Shown here piece after piece: positions 1 to 10,815 of a DNA stretch of 44,685 nucleotides. This stretch comes from Melampsora larici-populina 98AG31 (lineage: Eukaryota; Basidiomycota; Pucciniomycetes; Pucciniales; Melampsoraceae): the NCBI RefSeq assembly GCF_000204055.1, contig NW_006768765.1, positions 946,903-991,587 on the forward strand, read 5' to 3'. A model generated the notes under the pieces. The model was given only the letters and a program-made list of their open reading frames with translations, had not been told where the DNA came from and did no database searches. The position numbers were made by a program, and so were the translations under genes. Position 1 is the stretch's first letter. Every line of letters begins with the position of its first letter.

Positions 1-1275
1 CAGTACCCTGATCAATCTACAAATGTAACCCTTACTCACATCATTACGCTACATCACTGTCTTTATCACTCACACAACACTCACTATACTATAGGATAAT
101 GTTTCTTGACTACTAAACAAGATAGTACCTGATATCTCGACACTCATTCCATCAAACTTTTCAAACCTAATATTTCAGTGGTCTCTCCAATCCACATATT
201 CATCTATTATTTCCACTGAAATCTCATAAACCAGCTATTTCAATGCACAAGTTGATTTTCATGCAATGAAGTTTGAAGCAATTTAAAAAAGGGAGGGCAT
301 ATGTATCTTTGGACCCAAAAGATGGCATGTGCTTCAAGTTTTGCACATATATTGAAAAACATATTTTTGCTCATTCTGAATTGTACTGGAAAAACCATGT
401 GGTGCACCTAAAATATTGGAATGCTCAGTGTCTGAGGAAAACACACAAGAGAAAGAAAGAAATAAAACAAGAAAGTAGCCCATACCCACCAACACAGAAA
501 GACTGCCTGGGTTTCCTGTACATTGTCTTTGACAGACATATGGTGAGTTCCCTTGAGTTAAGCGGAAATCTTGTTTGTCTCCACATTGGCATCTTGAGAC
601 TTGAAAAGTTTAAATAGATCTTTGGTGTGTTTTCTTGTGAAGTATCTGTTTCTTGAGGTACATCATGAGGGTGAGGGGATGTGGAACACTCTGTCTTACA
701 AGTTTCAACTTTGTCTTGTAGTAACTTGTGTGGTTGAATTGTGATTTTGTGCTCCAAACCAAAAGCATGTCAAAAAAAATGTAGTCCAAAAATGGATTTA
801 GAATGGTGGCCATGACAGTTGTGTCACAATGTGGCAGTGTTCCCAAGAAGGTAAAAACACCAAGAAAATCTTTGTGTTCCTGGGCATGTGAAGGAGCGGT
901 GCAACCTAGCTTCTCCAAACTGCCTTTGAATGTGGAAGATGTTGGAGGTTGCTTTATTTGAAATGACTGTTATGTTTTCTTCTACATTTGTTCTCTCTCT
1001 GATCACGTGTTATGTTTTTATTTCAAATTTGTATTTGATTTGTTCACATAACTACATTTCATATTCACATCATATGTAGTATGTTTTTCTGTTCTTAACT
1101 CTCTCACTTACAAAGCTCAGTTGTCTTTATATACCTGTGAGCTCACGCACATAGACTTGAACTTCATCTGTTTTGACTCTACTTTGTTTATAAGCTACCT
1201 TGACTAACTAACTTGTGCATGACTTACAGGAGGATCACCATCTACCAATCCTTTCATACTAGGAGATCTTATGAA
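1..1275. other. No recognisable gene; AT-rich sequence
   Basis: Only short overlapping frames of 60-114 codons are present (for example 425-757, 610-918 and 824-1006 on the minus strand). None shows a domain, signal peptide or plausible intron-linked extension. The minus-strand frames at 425-1006 overlap in different phases, which could be a decayed coding relic, but I cannot name it. The right border is set by the target duplication of the neighbouring solo LTR. Confidence 0.5.
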
Positions 1276-2430
1276 GTTATTGTCAGCCCTTGAGCTTTTG
1301 CGGAGCAAAAGCCAGAAAGGCTTCAACAGAAAGCTCATTATTAAAAAAAATTACTATTACATCTTGACAGTCTAGCTTCAAAGACTAACAAAATTACATT
1401 TCTCTTGATAATCTTGAAAGATTAATACACCTTACGTCTGAGTATCAAAGACAAACCTTACACCTTTTTCCGTCTAGTCTCAAAGAGGGAACATAAGATC
1501 CATGAACCTACAAAGAAGAAACAATAGCTTAAATAAGAGGATATAAAACTTTAAGAAAGAATCATCCCGGTACTCCAGCAAGGAGTACCAAAAAGAATTC
1601 ATTCCCAAAGCATTAGTTCAAACAAATCCGCTTCCCAAAGCAGAAAGAATACATCTCTTACCTACACAACTTTTGAATAAGATATATATAAAACAATCAG
1701 GACCACGAGCAGGCCTTCCTAGCTTTAATACCATTAACGAGAACCACAAGACGGCCTCTCAATCACCTTAGGAACTAGTAACAACCACGAGTAGGCCCAT
1801 TCAAGTAGAAGCGTATAAATAGTAGAGGAATTGCACACCAAAAGCAGATTCAGCACCTTCTTTTAACTAAGTAACTTCAACCATTACAGATTACTTGTGA
1901 TTTATCTTTGAAGAAAGAAAGCGACAACATTCTATTAACTCCCATCGTAGAAGTCACCAAGCAAGTTATCCGTTATTACATATGTGTAAGTGAAATGTCC
2001 TGAATTCTCTTATAACTCGTTCTAAAAACCCCTACTGGGAAGTCCAGAATAAAAACTCTATACTATTCCTATTTCAATAGGATAGTTTAAATCTTGGTCA
2101 ATTGCCATTGGTTCTGCAACGTAAAGTTGACAGAATCCCTGTTGTCTCGTAACACAGGCTACTCTTAGGAATTCATACCCTTTGAGAATCACCAGGCTTA
2201 GAATCCGACCAACTCATTTCTGTCAACCTACAGTAAGCTGTGGTCCATTGTCTTATTTAAATTCCTTTAACCTTAAAAGGATTGTTGTCTAACAATAGAT
2301 TTCTTATTACCTGTTGATAGGAACAACGTTAGCACAGTTCTTACGTACACAGTAAGAACTCTTGTCAGGACTTTAAGTAAGTAAAACTAGACTACTTACT
2401 CTCTCATTTAGCAGCTACCCTGACAGTTAT
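1276..2430. mobile_element. Solo LTR with 5-bp target duplication GTTAT
   Basis: A 1,145-bp unit at 1281-2425 begins TGTCAG and ends CTGACA, a 6-bp perfect inverted terminus of the TG...CA type. It is flanked directly by GTTAT on both sides (1276-1280 and 2426-2430). No gag or pol frame lies inside, so this is best read as a solo LTR left by recombination between the two LTRs of a full element. A TATA-like TATAAAT at 1814-1820 would be the element's own promoter. Near the left end, a GCTTTTGC/GCAAAAGC hairpin lies at about 1294-1312. Length and termini are compatible with a Ty3/gypsy-type LTR, but the superfamily is not established. It does not match the copia LTR downstream. Confidence 0.82.
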
Positions 2431-3220
2431 TATCTTTCTTTCCTGAAGATATAAGCCGTACTGACTCATGTCGTACTGAACCCAGCTCACGTAGCACTTT
2501 ACTAAACAAACAGTCTAACCCTTACAAGCTTCTTCACCTGTAGGATGTGCTGAGCCAACATTGAGGTGGCAAAGTGCTGAGACAATTTGTTCTCCACAAA
2601 GCCAGAAAAGAAACTTTTTGGCTGTGATCTGGCTCCCTGTACTCGTGGAAGAATTACATATTTGAAAGCCTTGGCCAATAGACTTCAGAACTCAGAAGCC
2701 TATGTAACACAACCACACTCATGCTGAGTGCCTCACCTCATCCCCCCTTGACCGTCTCTTGAATTCTTCACCTCACCAGCTTGCAAATTACACCTTGATT
2801 GCTCCTTTGTGTATTTTCCAGCCATTGTGTATCAAAATCTTCCATTCTGTTGGTTATCCAATAACTCAGTGCATCAGACGGTTTAGACTAAAAAGTATTC
2901 AAAAGCATTGACTGACATTTATTTCCTTCAAAACTGTGCCCTGGAATCATATGGACATGCCAGCAGCGTCTCTGGATACCCATGTGTGTTGGAATATCTG
3001 AGCATCATGCCAAGCATACCAAAATGCAAAGCCAAGTAAGGAGTCCTCAATACAATTCCATAGTAAGGCCTCTGCAAGAATCCATACCGCCAAGATCTGG
3101 TTGTGTACCTTGTTCTTGAAGGGAAGCTTTTGGCTGAAAAAGCTGGGGATCTGCAGTGGTCCATTTGAAAAAGGTTTCTGTAATTTGTGGCTCAGAGAAA
3201 TGCAGTGCCCCAACATTGTG
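2431..3220. other. No recognisable gene between solo LTR and copia element
   Basis: Minus-strand frames at 2928-3164 and 2947-3306 overlap in two phases. The longer one runs into the copia LTR, so its first codons belong to the element. No domain is recognisable. Before the copia insertion this sequence was continuous with 9435 onward, and joining the two does not yield a gene I can identify. Confidence 0.5.
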
Positions 3221-3225
3221 AAGGA

Positions 3226-4049
3226 TGTTGAGTATGACCTTCTCTCATGACAGAGGTTCCAGATGTCGTGACATGTTACTGGAAATGAATAGTACATAAG
3301 CCACAAGTCTTAATACAACTTTTATACTAAACATACTAAACTAAATCTCAAACCCTAATTATCTTCAACTTAAATTGCGCCACTCCTGGGACGCGTGTAC
3401 ACTCTCTCTTTTCCTCATCCGTTCATTCACGGTATAGGAAAAGAGTGAGTTACTCCACATTTCTCTTCTATAGTTTCATCTCTCTATTCTTTCTCATTTC
3501 TTCTTATTTCTTTATTACTAATTGAATATGTGACCTTTTCATCTGATGACATGTCGACACTAGATTCAATACTGAGACCATACGTGTCGAATTCATATTC
3601 TATCTTTTCATCTTGACTATAAACCTTTAGGTCAGATTACTTCTCTTACACTATTCTCTGTTTATATTATTTAACTCTTGTTATCTTCATTATTGTATGT
3701 CTCTATTTATAATCTGTATGTTAGTCAGGTAGTTAGGACGAGAGGTGATTTGAGACTCACCTCTAGATTCGTCATTTGGGTTATCAGGTGAAATATCATC
3801 CGTTCATTCACGGTATAGGAAAAGAATTCAATACTGAGACCATACGTGTCAAATTCATATTCTATCTTTTCATCTTGACTATAAACCTTTAGGTTAGTCA
3901 GGTAGTTAGGACGAGAGGTGATTTGAGACTCACCTCTAGATTCGTCATTTGGGTTATCAGGTTAGTCAGGTAGTTAGGACGAGAGGTGATTTGAGACTCA
4001 CCTCTAGATTCGTCATTTGGGTTATCAGGACGAGCTTCGAGACTTTTCA
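3226..4049 (+). repeat. 5' LTR of the copia element (824 bp, internally rearranged)
   Basis: Starts TGTTGAGTATG and ends GACTTTTCA. It matches the 583-bp 3' LTR except for 241 extra bases at 3721-3961. The extra part is two added copies of a 68-bp unit plus a 105-bp spacer (3789-3893). The spacer is itself assembled from two LTR pieces, equivalent to about 3417-3444 and 3564-3632, joined across a deletion. Confidence 0.93.
3721..4029 (+). repeat. Three copies of a 68-bp LTR unit
   Basis: Copies lie at 3721-3788, 3894-3961 and 3962-4029; the last two are directly tandem. Each begins TTAGTCAGGTAG and ends GGGTTATCAGG. The 3' LTR holds a single copy at 9342-9409. Within the unit, GAGGTGA and TCACCTC form a short inverted repeat (GAGGTGATTTGAGACTCACCTC). 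Confidence 0.93.
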
Positions 4050-4061
4050 TGGTAGCAAGAG
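4050..4061 (+). other. Putative primer-binding site
   Basis: TGGTAGCAAGAG directly abuts the end of the 5' LTR. Its first seven bases equal the start of the Ty1 primer-binding site, which is complementary to the 3' end of initiator methionine tRNA. The tRNA of this organism is not in the window, so the pairing beyond that point is unverified. Confidence 0.6.
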
Positions 4062-4103
4062 ATTAGTTCATCTCTCAATTATTGAAGTCGAAAGCCGAAG
4101 CCT

Positions 4104-7100
4104 ATGTCTAGCAGAGAAGATACCTCTGAAGATAGCTTACTACCTACACCAGCTTCCACCCCAGCTCCAGAAAACGAGTTTGAAGAAACAGACGCCGAAA
4201 GTGATACAGAAGGCAACAACGAAGATACATCTTCAGAATCTTTCCATTCCACCCACACTTTAGTCCCAAACAATCCTTCTCCCGCGTTAATCATGGCCAA
4301 TAATCAGGCTACCGATTACGAGACTCCTGCTCAGCGCCAGTCGATCAGAGTTAATGGTATTCTTTCCAAAATTACCATCAACATAAAGCTTGATGCTACC
4401 AATTACGCACCTTGGTCCGACAGTATTCGATTCGGGCTAGGAGCTGCAGCATCATACGATGAATACCTCGACTCGGAATCAGCTCATTCTGATGGTGTTG
4501 ATCCCAGCGTGCACCTAGCTACCAAGAAGAGCATATTTCATTGGTTACTCGCCAATATGGAACAGACTCAGTCCACTTGGTTCATCTCGATGATATCCAC
4601 TTTCGAAAACGGTGTCAAGAAAACCCCAACATCTCCAATGATACTTTGGAAGTCCATTCGCGATTATCACATCAGTAACTCTGAATCTGTCAAGCTTATG
4701 TTAAGAAGCGAAATCACCGACCTTTCCCAAGGATCGACCAAAGACCTACTCGAGTACATTGACATGTTTCGAGCTAAGGTTGATGCTTACTTGGGTGCAA
4801 ACGGTGAAATGTCTGAGGAAGAGCAAGCTCGTCAATTCGTTAGATCTCTTAACAGAGAGTGGGCAGAGAAAGGATGCGACTTACTTGATGCTGGTCACGT
4901 CAAATTCAGAGATCTCGAGATTGAATTGAAGAAAACCTATCAAACTCGAAAGATGTTCAACTCAGGAAGACAGCAATCTAGTCGTGTAGTGGATACATCA
5001 GAAGCGAGCCATGGAAGACGTACCGGCCGTTGGCAGACCTGTAGCAAGAATCGATGCATTGGCCGAGATCACCCGACAAAGCCACACGATCCATCTGAAT
5101 GTTATCATCATCCCAATAACTCCAGTAAGATGGAAGCTTGGAAGAAATCCAAACGTGACGCTGGAGAATGGGTGGAGTATCCTCGTGGAAGTCGTGGTAG
5201 CTCAAGAGGTCGCGGAAGAGGTGGCGCTCACTTTGCTGGTGGATTCTCCCGACACATCGGTGGTTCCGACTTTCCTGATTCTAGAGAACTCGAGTCAGCA
5301 TTCGAGGGATTAAAGCTAGAGGATCGCGAATTCAGTTATCATGTTGATATAGATGGACATTACTCTTGCTCGGCAAAACCTCAACTCGCATGTGTAGGTG
5401 ATCAGTGTAGTTCGGTAGCACTCATCGATACTGGTGCATCGCATCATATGTTCCACGATGCTTCACTATTCGAAGTTGGTACTATGATGGCAAATGATGA
5501 TCCGAAAGCAAAACTCAACTTAGCTGGAGGAGGCGCGACCCTGGACATTCATTCGATCGGAAACGTTACGCTTCTTAACTCAAGAGGTGAAGAAATTAAA
5601 TTGAAGGAGTGTTTATATGTTCCTGAGTTATCTAGAAATCTCATAGCTGGTGGAAGGATTCTTAGGGCAGGCGCAGTCACCACGGTCCTTGAAGATCCAA
5701 ACTTTCGAATCGATCATGGGAAGAAAGAACTATTCATTGGACGATTCATTGGCGAGGGCAGTATGATGTATGTCACTATACGATCAGCGGTCAGTCGAGA
5801 ATCCCATCAGTCATCAAAGTCATCAGTCAACCAACTTACAATTCTGAAACTGCATTACTCCTTAGGTCACCCAAGCGAGAAATACCTAAAAAGGATGTGG
5901 AATCTTGGTTACTTTCATGATGTACTGCCACAAAATATAAACCCCAAAGACTTTGAAATAATATCAAAATGCCCTGTTTGTCCTTTAGCCAAAAATCATC
6001 GATTGCCATTTTCCTCCACCAGACCCAGAGCCACCACTTTTCTTGAGAACGTTCACGTCGATCTAAGTGGAATAATCAGAACCACAGCTGTCAACCGTGA
6101 GGAATATTATATACTATTCACGGATGACTTCAGCAGTTATCGAGTATCTTTCGGACTGCCTGATAAGAGTGCAGAGACTGTCTTTGACTGTTTTAAGCGT
6201 TACATAGCTTACTCTGAACGACAGACCGGGGAGAAATTGAAGATGTTCTCCTTAGACGGTGGGGGAGAATTCATCAACGGTCTCTTATCTCCTTATCTTG
6301 AATCACTTGGAATTGTCGTGCGAGTCACCTCACCGTACACACCTGAAGAAAATGGTGTGGCAGAACGATCAAACCGTACCATAAACACAAAAGCTAGGTG
6401 CATGATGATTCAGTCATGTCTACCAATTAGATACTGGTATCATGCGGTTTCTTACTCAGTACTACTTCAGAACAGAACTATTACCACTTCGCTCAATCTC
6501 AAAGCTACTCCTCATTCAATGTGGAAAGGAAGACAAAGTAACTTCAAACGCTTTCAGCCTTTCGGATGCTTAGCCTATCGACATATCAGAAAAGAAATTC
6601 GAGGCGGAAAATTTGAAGCTGTATCAAGACCCGGGGTTCTATTAGGAGCCACGGAAGACAATCATAATTTCACTATCCTCAATTTAGAAACAAATCACAT
6701 ACATATCAGTCACGATGTGACATTTCAACCCTTGGTGTTTCCCTTTATGAAGGATGCCGATAAGAATCCAGACTGGGTTTTTATTGAAGATCTACCCTTG
6801 TTGACTAGACAGGAAGAAGAACCTACGGAAGATCAGATTCCAGGTCCGACACATCATAATCATGACTCAGATGATGAAGATGATCTGTTTGATAATACAA
6901 ACAATCCTGAAGTTGTACAAGAACAGACATATGAGTCAGACGATGATAACGACATTGTTGAGGAGAGTCTCACTCCCCAGATCGTTACCGAACCTGTTTT
7001 AACCCAAGAAAAGCCAATTCAGGAATCAAATAAGACTCCGACAAGCCCTGATGCTGATAGTCCCCCGTCTCAGCCCCAACAAGCGTCAAGACCAGAACCC

Positions 7101-8852
7101 CGAAGATCTAATCGAGATCATCAACAAGTGAATCGATACGTGCCTGGTGATTCTAATATCATCCATACTCCGGCTATGCGCAGTATAGTACCTAAAATGA
7201 CACAAACGCCTCTTCGAATCTTTGAATGTAGAGAAGCGATGAGAGCCAGAGCCGAACCTAAGAGCTATAAAATGGCAATGAAGTCAGCTGATGCCGTTAA
7301 ATGGAGAGAGGCGTGTGACAAAGAGATGAAGAACATACAGGACATGGGGGTCTGGGAGATAGTAGACCGACCAAAAGATGCACCGGTAGTTGGTGGACGT
7401 TGGCACTTCAAATACAAGCTCAACCCAGACGGATCTATTTCAAAGCATAAAGCTCGATACATGGCGAAAGGTTATACTCAAACTGAGGGTATAGACTTCA
7501 ATGAAACCTTTGCGCCAACGGGACGACTAGCTTCTTTCAGAGTAATGGTGGCGGTGGCTGCCGGAAAGGATTGGGATATAGAACAAATGGATGCTATCGC
7601 AGCTTTCCTAAACAGTGATCTGAAAGAGGAAATCTATTTGGAGTTGCCTGAAGGATATGATGATGAACGTGCGAATGGAAAGGTAGCTCGTTTGAAGAAG
7701 GCGTTGTACGGTCTGAAACAGTCAGCTAGGTGTTGGAATGATGAAGTAAAAGATAAATTTCAGCAAATTGGTTTGGTGCAAAATCCTCATGACGCTTGCT
7801 TATGGTATGGGAAAGATGAAAATGGTGATGAGACCCTAATTTACCTGCATGTAGATGATATGGCTATCACCGGGGACAAGATTCAAGAGATCAAAAGACT
7901 ACTCAAGTTGAAGTGGCGAATGGAGGATTTAGGACCAGCTCATTGCATAGTTGGGATTGAGATTCACTCACACGAAGATGGAGGTTACTCGTTAAGTCAA
8001 CCAGCTTTCATTCAAACTGTCTTGGAAAGGTTCAACTGTGAAGATTGTAAACCAGCATCTACGCCTTTTCCGGGGGGAACCAAAATTTCAAAAGCCAGCG
8101 ATTCAGAAGTGTTAGATTTCAAGCAATCAGGACTCCCATATAATAGCCTGGTTGGAAGTCTGATGTACATCGCCCAAGGAACCCGCCCTGATGTAGCTTA
8201 CGCAGTTGGAGCACTGTCTCAGCATCTATCTAGACCGTCAATGACAGCGTGGAAAATGGGACTCCATGTTTTACGTTACTTAAAAGGAACTCAAAGCCTA
8301 GGTCTCGTTTATTCATCTCAAGCTACCACAGTTGAAGGTATTCAAAGTTGGAACTTTCCCGAATGTCATACTGACTCCGATTGGGCAGGGGATCCAAGCA
8401 CTCGACGCTCTACAACTGGATATGTATTCAAACTCAACGGGGCAGCGGTAAGCTGGAAAAGTCGATTACAACCTACAGTAGCCTTATCGTCGACGGAAGC
8501 AGAGTACAAAGCTATGACTGAAGCAGGCCAGGAGGTTGTATGGCTGCGAGGACTATTGTCATGTATATCATCAGGGCAGGAGAATCCGACCATTCTATGT
8601 AGTGATAGCACTGGGGCAGTATCATTGACGCAAAAGGCAATCTTTCACGCTCGCACAAAGCATATTGAAGTGCAATATCATTGGATCAGGCAGCAAGTCG
8701 AGAAGAATGTCATCAAAATGAGACATGTTAGCAGTAAGAACATGTTTGCCGACACCCTCACTAAGCCTCTACATCCAGGTCCTTTCCGTGAACTTAGGGA
8801 TCAGATAGGGTTGGAAGTCATTCACGGACATCTGAAACAGGGGGTGTGTTGA
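4104..8852 (+). CDS. Copia-type Gag-Pol polyprotein, 1,582 aa
   Basis: Single frame from ATG 4104, which lies 54 bases after the 5' LTR. The first part (about 75-300) resembles a UBN2/copia Gag. A Cys/His motif follows at about 310-345 (CIGRDHP, then HDPSEC), then a basic Gly/Arg stretch. The protease motif DTGASHHM lies near residue 442. The pre-integrase HHCC region ends in CPVC near 628. The integrase core shows the D, D and E residues in HVDLSG (about 653), SLDGGGEF (about 718) and the TPEENGVAE segment (about 746). The reverse transcriptase begins near 1070, with YLHVDDM as its catalytic motif near 1249. The RNase H carries TDSDWAG (about 1423) and SSTEAEY (about 1464). There is no frameshift between gag and pol, so the Gag:Pol ratio must be set another way, for example by proteolysis or splicing. 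The TGA stop (8850-8852) lies inside the 3' LTR. Confidence 0.96.
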   Translation: MSSREDTSEDSLLPTPASTPAPENEFEETDAESDTEGNNEDTSSESFHSTHTLVPNNPSPALIMANNQATDYETPAQRQSIRVNGILSKITINIKLDATNYAPWSDSIRFGLGAAASYDEYLDSESAHSDGVDPSVHLATKKSIFHWLLANMEQTQSTWFISMISTFENGVKKTPTSPMILWKSIRDYHISNSESVKLMLRSEITDLSQGSTKDLLEYIDMFRAKVDAYLGANGEMSEEEQARQFVRSLNREWAEKGCDLLDAGHVKFRDLEIELKKTYQTRKMFNSGRQQSSRVVDTSEASHGRRTGRWQTCSKNRCIGRDHPTKPHDPSECYHHPNNSSKMEAWKKSKRDAGEWVEYPRGSRGSSRGRGRGGAHFAGGFSRHIGGSDFPDSRELESAFEGLKLEDREFSYHVDIDGHYSCSAKPQLACVGDQCSSVALIDTGASHHMFHDASLFEVGTMMANDDPKAKLNLAGGGATLDIHSIGNVTLLNSRGEEIKLKECLYVPELSRNLIAGGRILRAGAVTTVLEDPNFRIDHGKKELFIGRFIGEGSMMYVTIRSAVSRESHQSSKSSVNQLTILKLHYSLGHPSEKYLKRMWNLGYFHDVLPQNINPKDFEIISKCPVCPLAKNHRLPFSSTRPRATTFLENVHVDLSGIIRTTAVNREEYYILFTDDFSSYRVSFGLPDKSAETVFDCFKRYIAYSERQTGEKLKMFSLDGGGEFINGLLSPYLESLGIVVRVTSPYTPEENGVAERSNRTINTKARCMMIQSCLPIRYWYHAVSYSVLLQNRTITTSLNLKATPHSMWKGRQSNFKRFQPFGCLAYRHIRKEIRGGKFEAVSRPGVLLGATEDNHNFTILNLETNHIHISHDVTFQPLVFPFMKDADKNPDWVFIEDLPLLTRQEEEPTEDQIPGPTHHNHDSDDEDDLFDNTNNPEVVQEQTYESDDDNDIVEESLTPQIVTEPVLTQEKPIQESNKTPTSPDADSPPSQPQQASRPEPRRSNRDHQQVNRYVPGDSNIIHTPAMRSIVPKMTQTPLRIFECREAMRARAEPKSYKMAMKSADAVKWREACDKEMKNIQDMGVWEIVDRPKDAPVVGGRWHFKYKLNPDGSISKHKARYMAKGYTQTEGIDFNETFAPTGRLASFRVMVAVAAGKDWDIEQMDAIAAFLNSDLKEEIYLELPEGYDDERANGKVARLKKALYGLKQSARCWNDEVKDKFQQIGLVQNPHDACLWYGKDENGDETLIYLHVDDMAITGDKIQEIKRLLKLKWRMEDLGPAHCIVGIEIHSHEDGGYSLSQPAFIQTVLERFNCEDCKPASTPFPGGTKISKASDSEVLDFKQSGLPYNSLVGSLMYIAQGTRPDVAYAVGALSQHLSRPSMTAWKMGLHVLRYLKGTQSLGLVYSSQATTVEGIQSWNFPECHTDSDWAGDPSTRRSTTGYVFKLNGAAVSWKSRLQPTVALSSTEAEYKAMTEAGQEVVWLRGLLSCISSGQENPTILCSDSTGAVSLTQKAIFHARTKHIEVQYHWIRQQVEKNVIKMRHVSSKNMFADTLTKPLHPGPFRELRDQIGLEVIHGHLKQGVC
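8834..8846 (+). other. Putative polypurine tract
   Basis: A short purine-rich run (GAAACAGGGGGTG) immediately precedes the 3' LTR, where plus-strand DNA synthesis is primed. It is interrupted by C and T, and it also encodes the last residues of Pol, so it is weaker than a classical tract. Confidence 0.5.
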
Positions 8853-9429
8853 GTATGACCTTCTCTCATGACAGAGGTTCCAGATGTCGTGACATGTTAC
8901 TGGAAATGAATAGTACATAAGCCACAAGTCTTAATACAACTTTTATACTAAACATACTAAACTAAATCTCAAACCCTAATTATCTTCAACTTAAATTGCG
9001 CCACTCCTGGGACGCGTGTACACTCTCTCTTTTCCTCATCCGTTCATTCACGGTATAGGAAAAGAGTGAGTTACTCCACATTTCTCTTCTATAGTTTCAT
9101 CTCTCTATTCTTTCTCATTTCTTCTTATTTCTTTATTACTAATTGAATATGTGACCTTTTCATCTGATGACATGTCGACACTAGATTCAATACTGAGACC
9201 ATACGTGTCGAATTCATATTCTATCTTTTCATCTTGACTATAAACCTTTAGGTCAGATTACTTCTCTTACACTATTCTCTGTTTATATTATTTAACTCTT
9301 GTTATCTTCATTATTGTATGTCTCTATTTATAATCTGTAGGTTAGTCAGGTAGTTAGGACGAGAGGTGATTTGAGACTCACCTCTAGATTCGTCATTTGG
9401 GTTATCAGGACGAGCTTCGAGACTTTTCA
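8847..9429 (+). repeat. 3' LTR of the copia element (583 bp)
   Basis: Starts TGTTGAGTATG and ends GACTTTTCA, followed by the target duplication AAGGA. It carries one 68-bp unit (9342-9409) and appears to be the ancestral, unrearranged form. The first six bases overlap the end of the gag-pol reading frame. Confidence 0.95.
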
Positions 9430-9434
9430 AAGGA

Positions 9435-10300
9435 TTTCATTGTTTTAATTTTACTCTTTGTAGTTTTTCATTTCCTTCTTTTCTATTTATCTAATCTACT
9501 TCAACATTTTAGATACATGATGGTAGTAATCAAAGCAGGGATTCAGGTGTGGGTATGAGTGTACCCACCCACTTTCTGACAGTTGGGCCCCAAGGCGGAG
9601 TCTCAGACTGACAGAGTTGTACAGACTGCAGTACAACTCACGTGTCAGTCCAACTTGAACTTTACACCGCGGACCCAACGCAAGCTGAACTAGCCAGAAA
9701 ACCAAGTGGGCAACCATTGAGTAGATGGAACCCATCCTGGAGATGTTCAAATACATGGTGTTCAAAGCAGCAACCCACATTTTTTGGTCAAACAACTCCA
9801 CAAATCAGTTGGTTCTCCCAGCTCTCTGAAAAGGTCCTCAAGACAAATCAAGCAGTCTCTGGTGCCTGAGGTCTTGCTTACAAATGGGCAGAGGTCAAAT
9901 TGGTCGAGTATCTCTTGTGCAAGGAAAAAAAACCACCAACCCCTAGTCTATACACTACTCAGGAATCTGTTCCAAGGAGACAAACATTTACATTATGATA
10001 TGGCACATGAAGCCTTTGAAATTGTTGCAAAACAGTGCCTTCACAATGAATACAATCTTTGGAAGTCCAACTTGCACAACTTTGTGGTCCAGAACATCCT
10101 GGACATCTATTAACTTGTGGGGTCCACCTCAAATGGTCAGAAAAGTATGTCAATAGACACATCAGACAAAATTCATTGTTATTTCACCAATCAGGATCCC
10201 ACTTTTCCCAATGAGATCATTGGGAAGTTTTGGATGGCGTGTTTCTTCTCCTTTCAATTTTCCTTTATTGTGATCCATGGAAACTCAATACAATCACTGA
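9435..10300. other. No recognisable gene; hairpin-containing repeat-like DNA
   Basis: Short frames of 67-109 codons (9496-9801 minus, 9784-10113 plus, 10117-10407 plus) show no known domain. A hairpin is formed by GAGTTGTAC (9614-9622) and GTACAACTC (9631-9639), with outer pairing of ACTGACA with TGTCAGT. The region probably consists of old transposon remains, but I cannot assign a family. Confidence 0.5.
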
Positions 10301-10455
10301 GGGCCTGTTCAGACACCGCAAGCAGATACAATGTGGCTAAATTTCACACCAAAAAAATTACATACAGCCACATTGTATCTTGGTCCAAACTTAACCAGAT
10401 AGCCTGAATCCAATTGGCATTTGGTTTGAAAAGCTAAGGTCAATACACTGTGTCT

Positions 10456-10729
10456 GTATCCTTGTAGCACGTTGACGTGCACACACCAAAAACTTTTGAT
10501 ACATACTTGAAAGATCCTTTACAGAGGTCTCAACAATAGGCATGTCTTCCCTTTGTCAACTGGGATTTTGACACACAGTTGACCCCAAATGCTGACAAAG
10601 GATCCCACAAATCCTTTAGTCAAATGATCATTCACAAAGGGTACTCAACACCAATCTCAGTCTAAATCCTACCAAAAGATTTTTTTTCAAAACTCTCTGT
10701 GTGTGCATTTCAATGTGCTACAAGGATAC
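10456..10729. repeat. 31-bp inverted repeat enclosing about 210 bp
   Basis: The left arm (10456-10486, starting GTATCCTTGTAGCAC) and right arm (10699-10729, ending GTGCTACAAGGATAC) pair at 28 of 31 positions. No target duplication flanks them. This is either a nested foldback element or part of the larger candidate transposon. Confidence 0.7.
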
Positions 10730-10750
10730 CAACATGGTGATATCTGATCA

Positions 10751-10815
10751 ACAATATTGAGATACAAAAGGCTGTATTACAGCCTTTTGACTGTATCTGG
10801 AGCCAATATCTCAAT
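10751..10815. repeat. Near-perfect palindrome (cruciform-forming)
   Basis: CAAAAGGCTGTA (10765-10776) and TACAGCCTTTTG (10778-10789) pair perfectly around one T. The outer arms ATTGAGATA (10756-10764) and TATCTCAAT (10807-10815) continue the symmetry. Confidence 0.8.

Larger units (their letters stand above)
3221..9434 (+). mobile_element. Complete Ty1/copia LTR retrotransposon with target duplication AAGGA
   Basis: The element runs from the 5' LTR (3226-4049) through one gag-pol frame (4104-8852) to the 3' LTR (8847-9429), and is flanked by AAGGA at 3221-3225 and 9430-9434. Domain order is Gag, zinc-knuckle-like motif, aspartic protease, integrase, reverse transcriptase, RNase H. Integrase before reverse transcriptase defines copia (Pseudoviridae-type) rather than gypsy. 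The alignable parts of the two LTRs look almost identical (one difference found by eye, T3719 versus G9340). The coding frame has no stop or frameshift and the target duplication is perfect. Together these indicate a recent insertion that may still be able to move. The two LTRs nevertheless differ by a 241-bp internal rearrangement. Confidence 0.97.

Noticed and set aside
2947..3306. 119-codon minus-strand frame before the copia element
   Set aside because: Its first part lies inside the copia LTR and only became contiguous through the insertion. No domain is recognisable.
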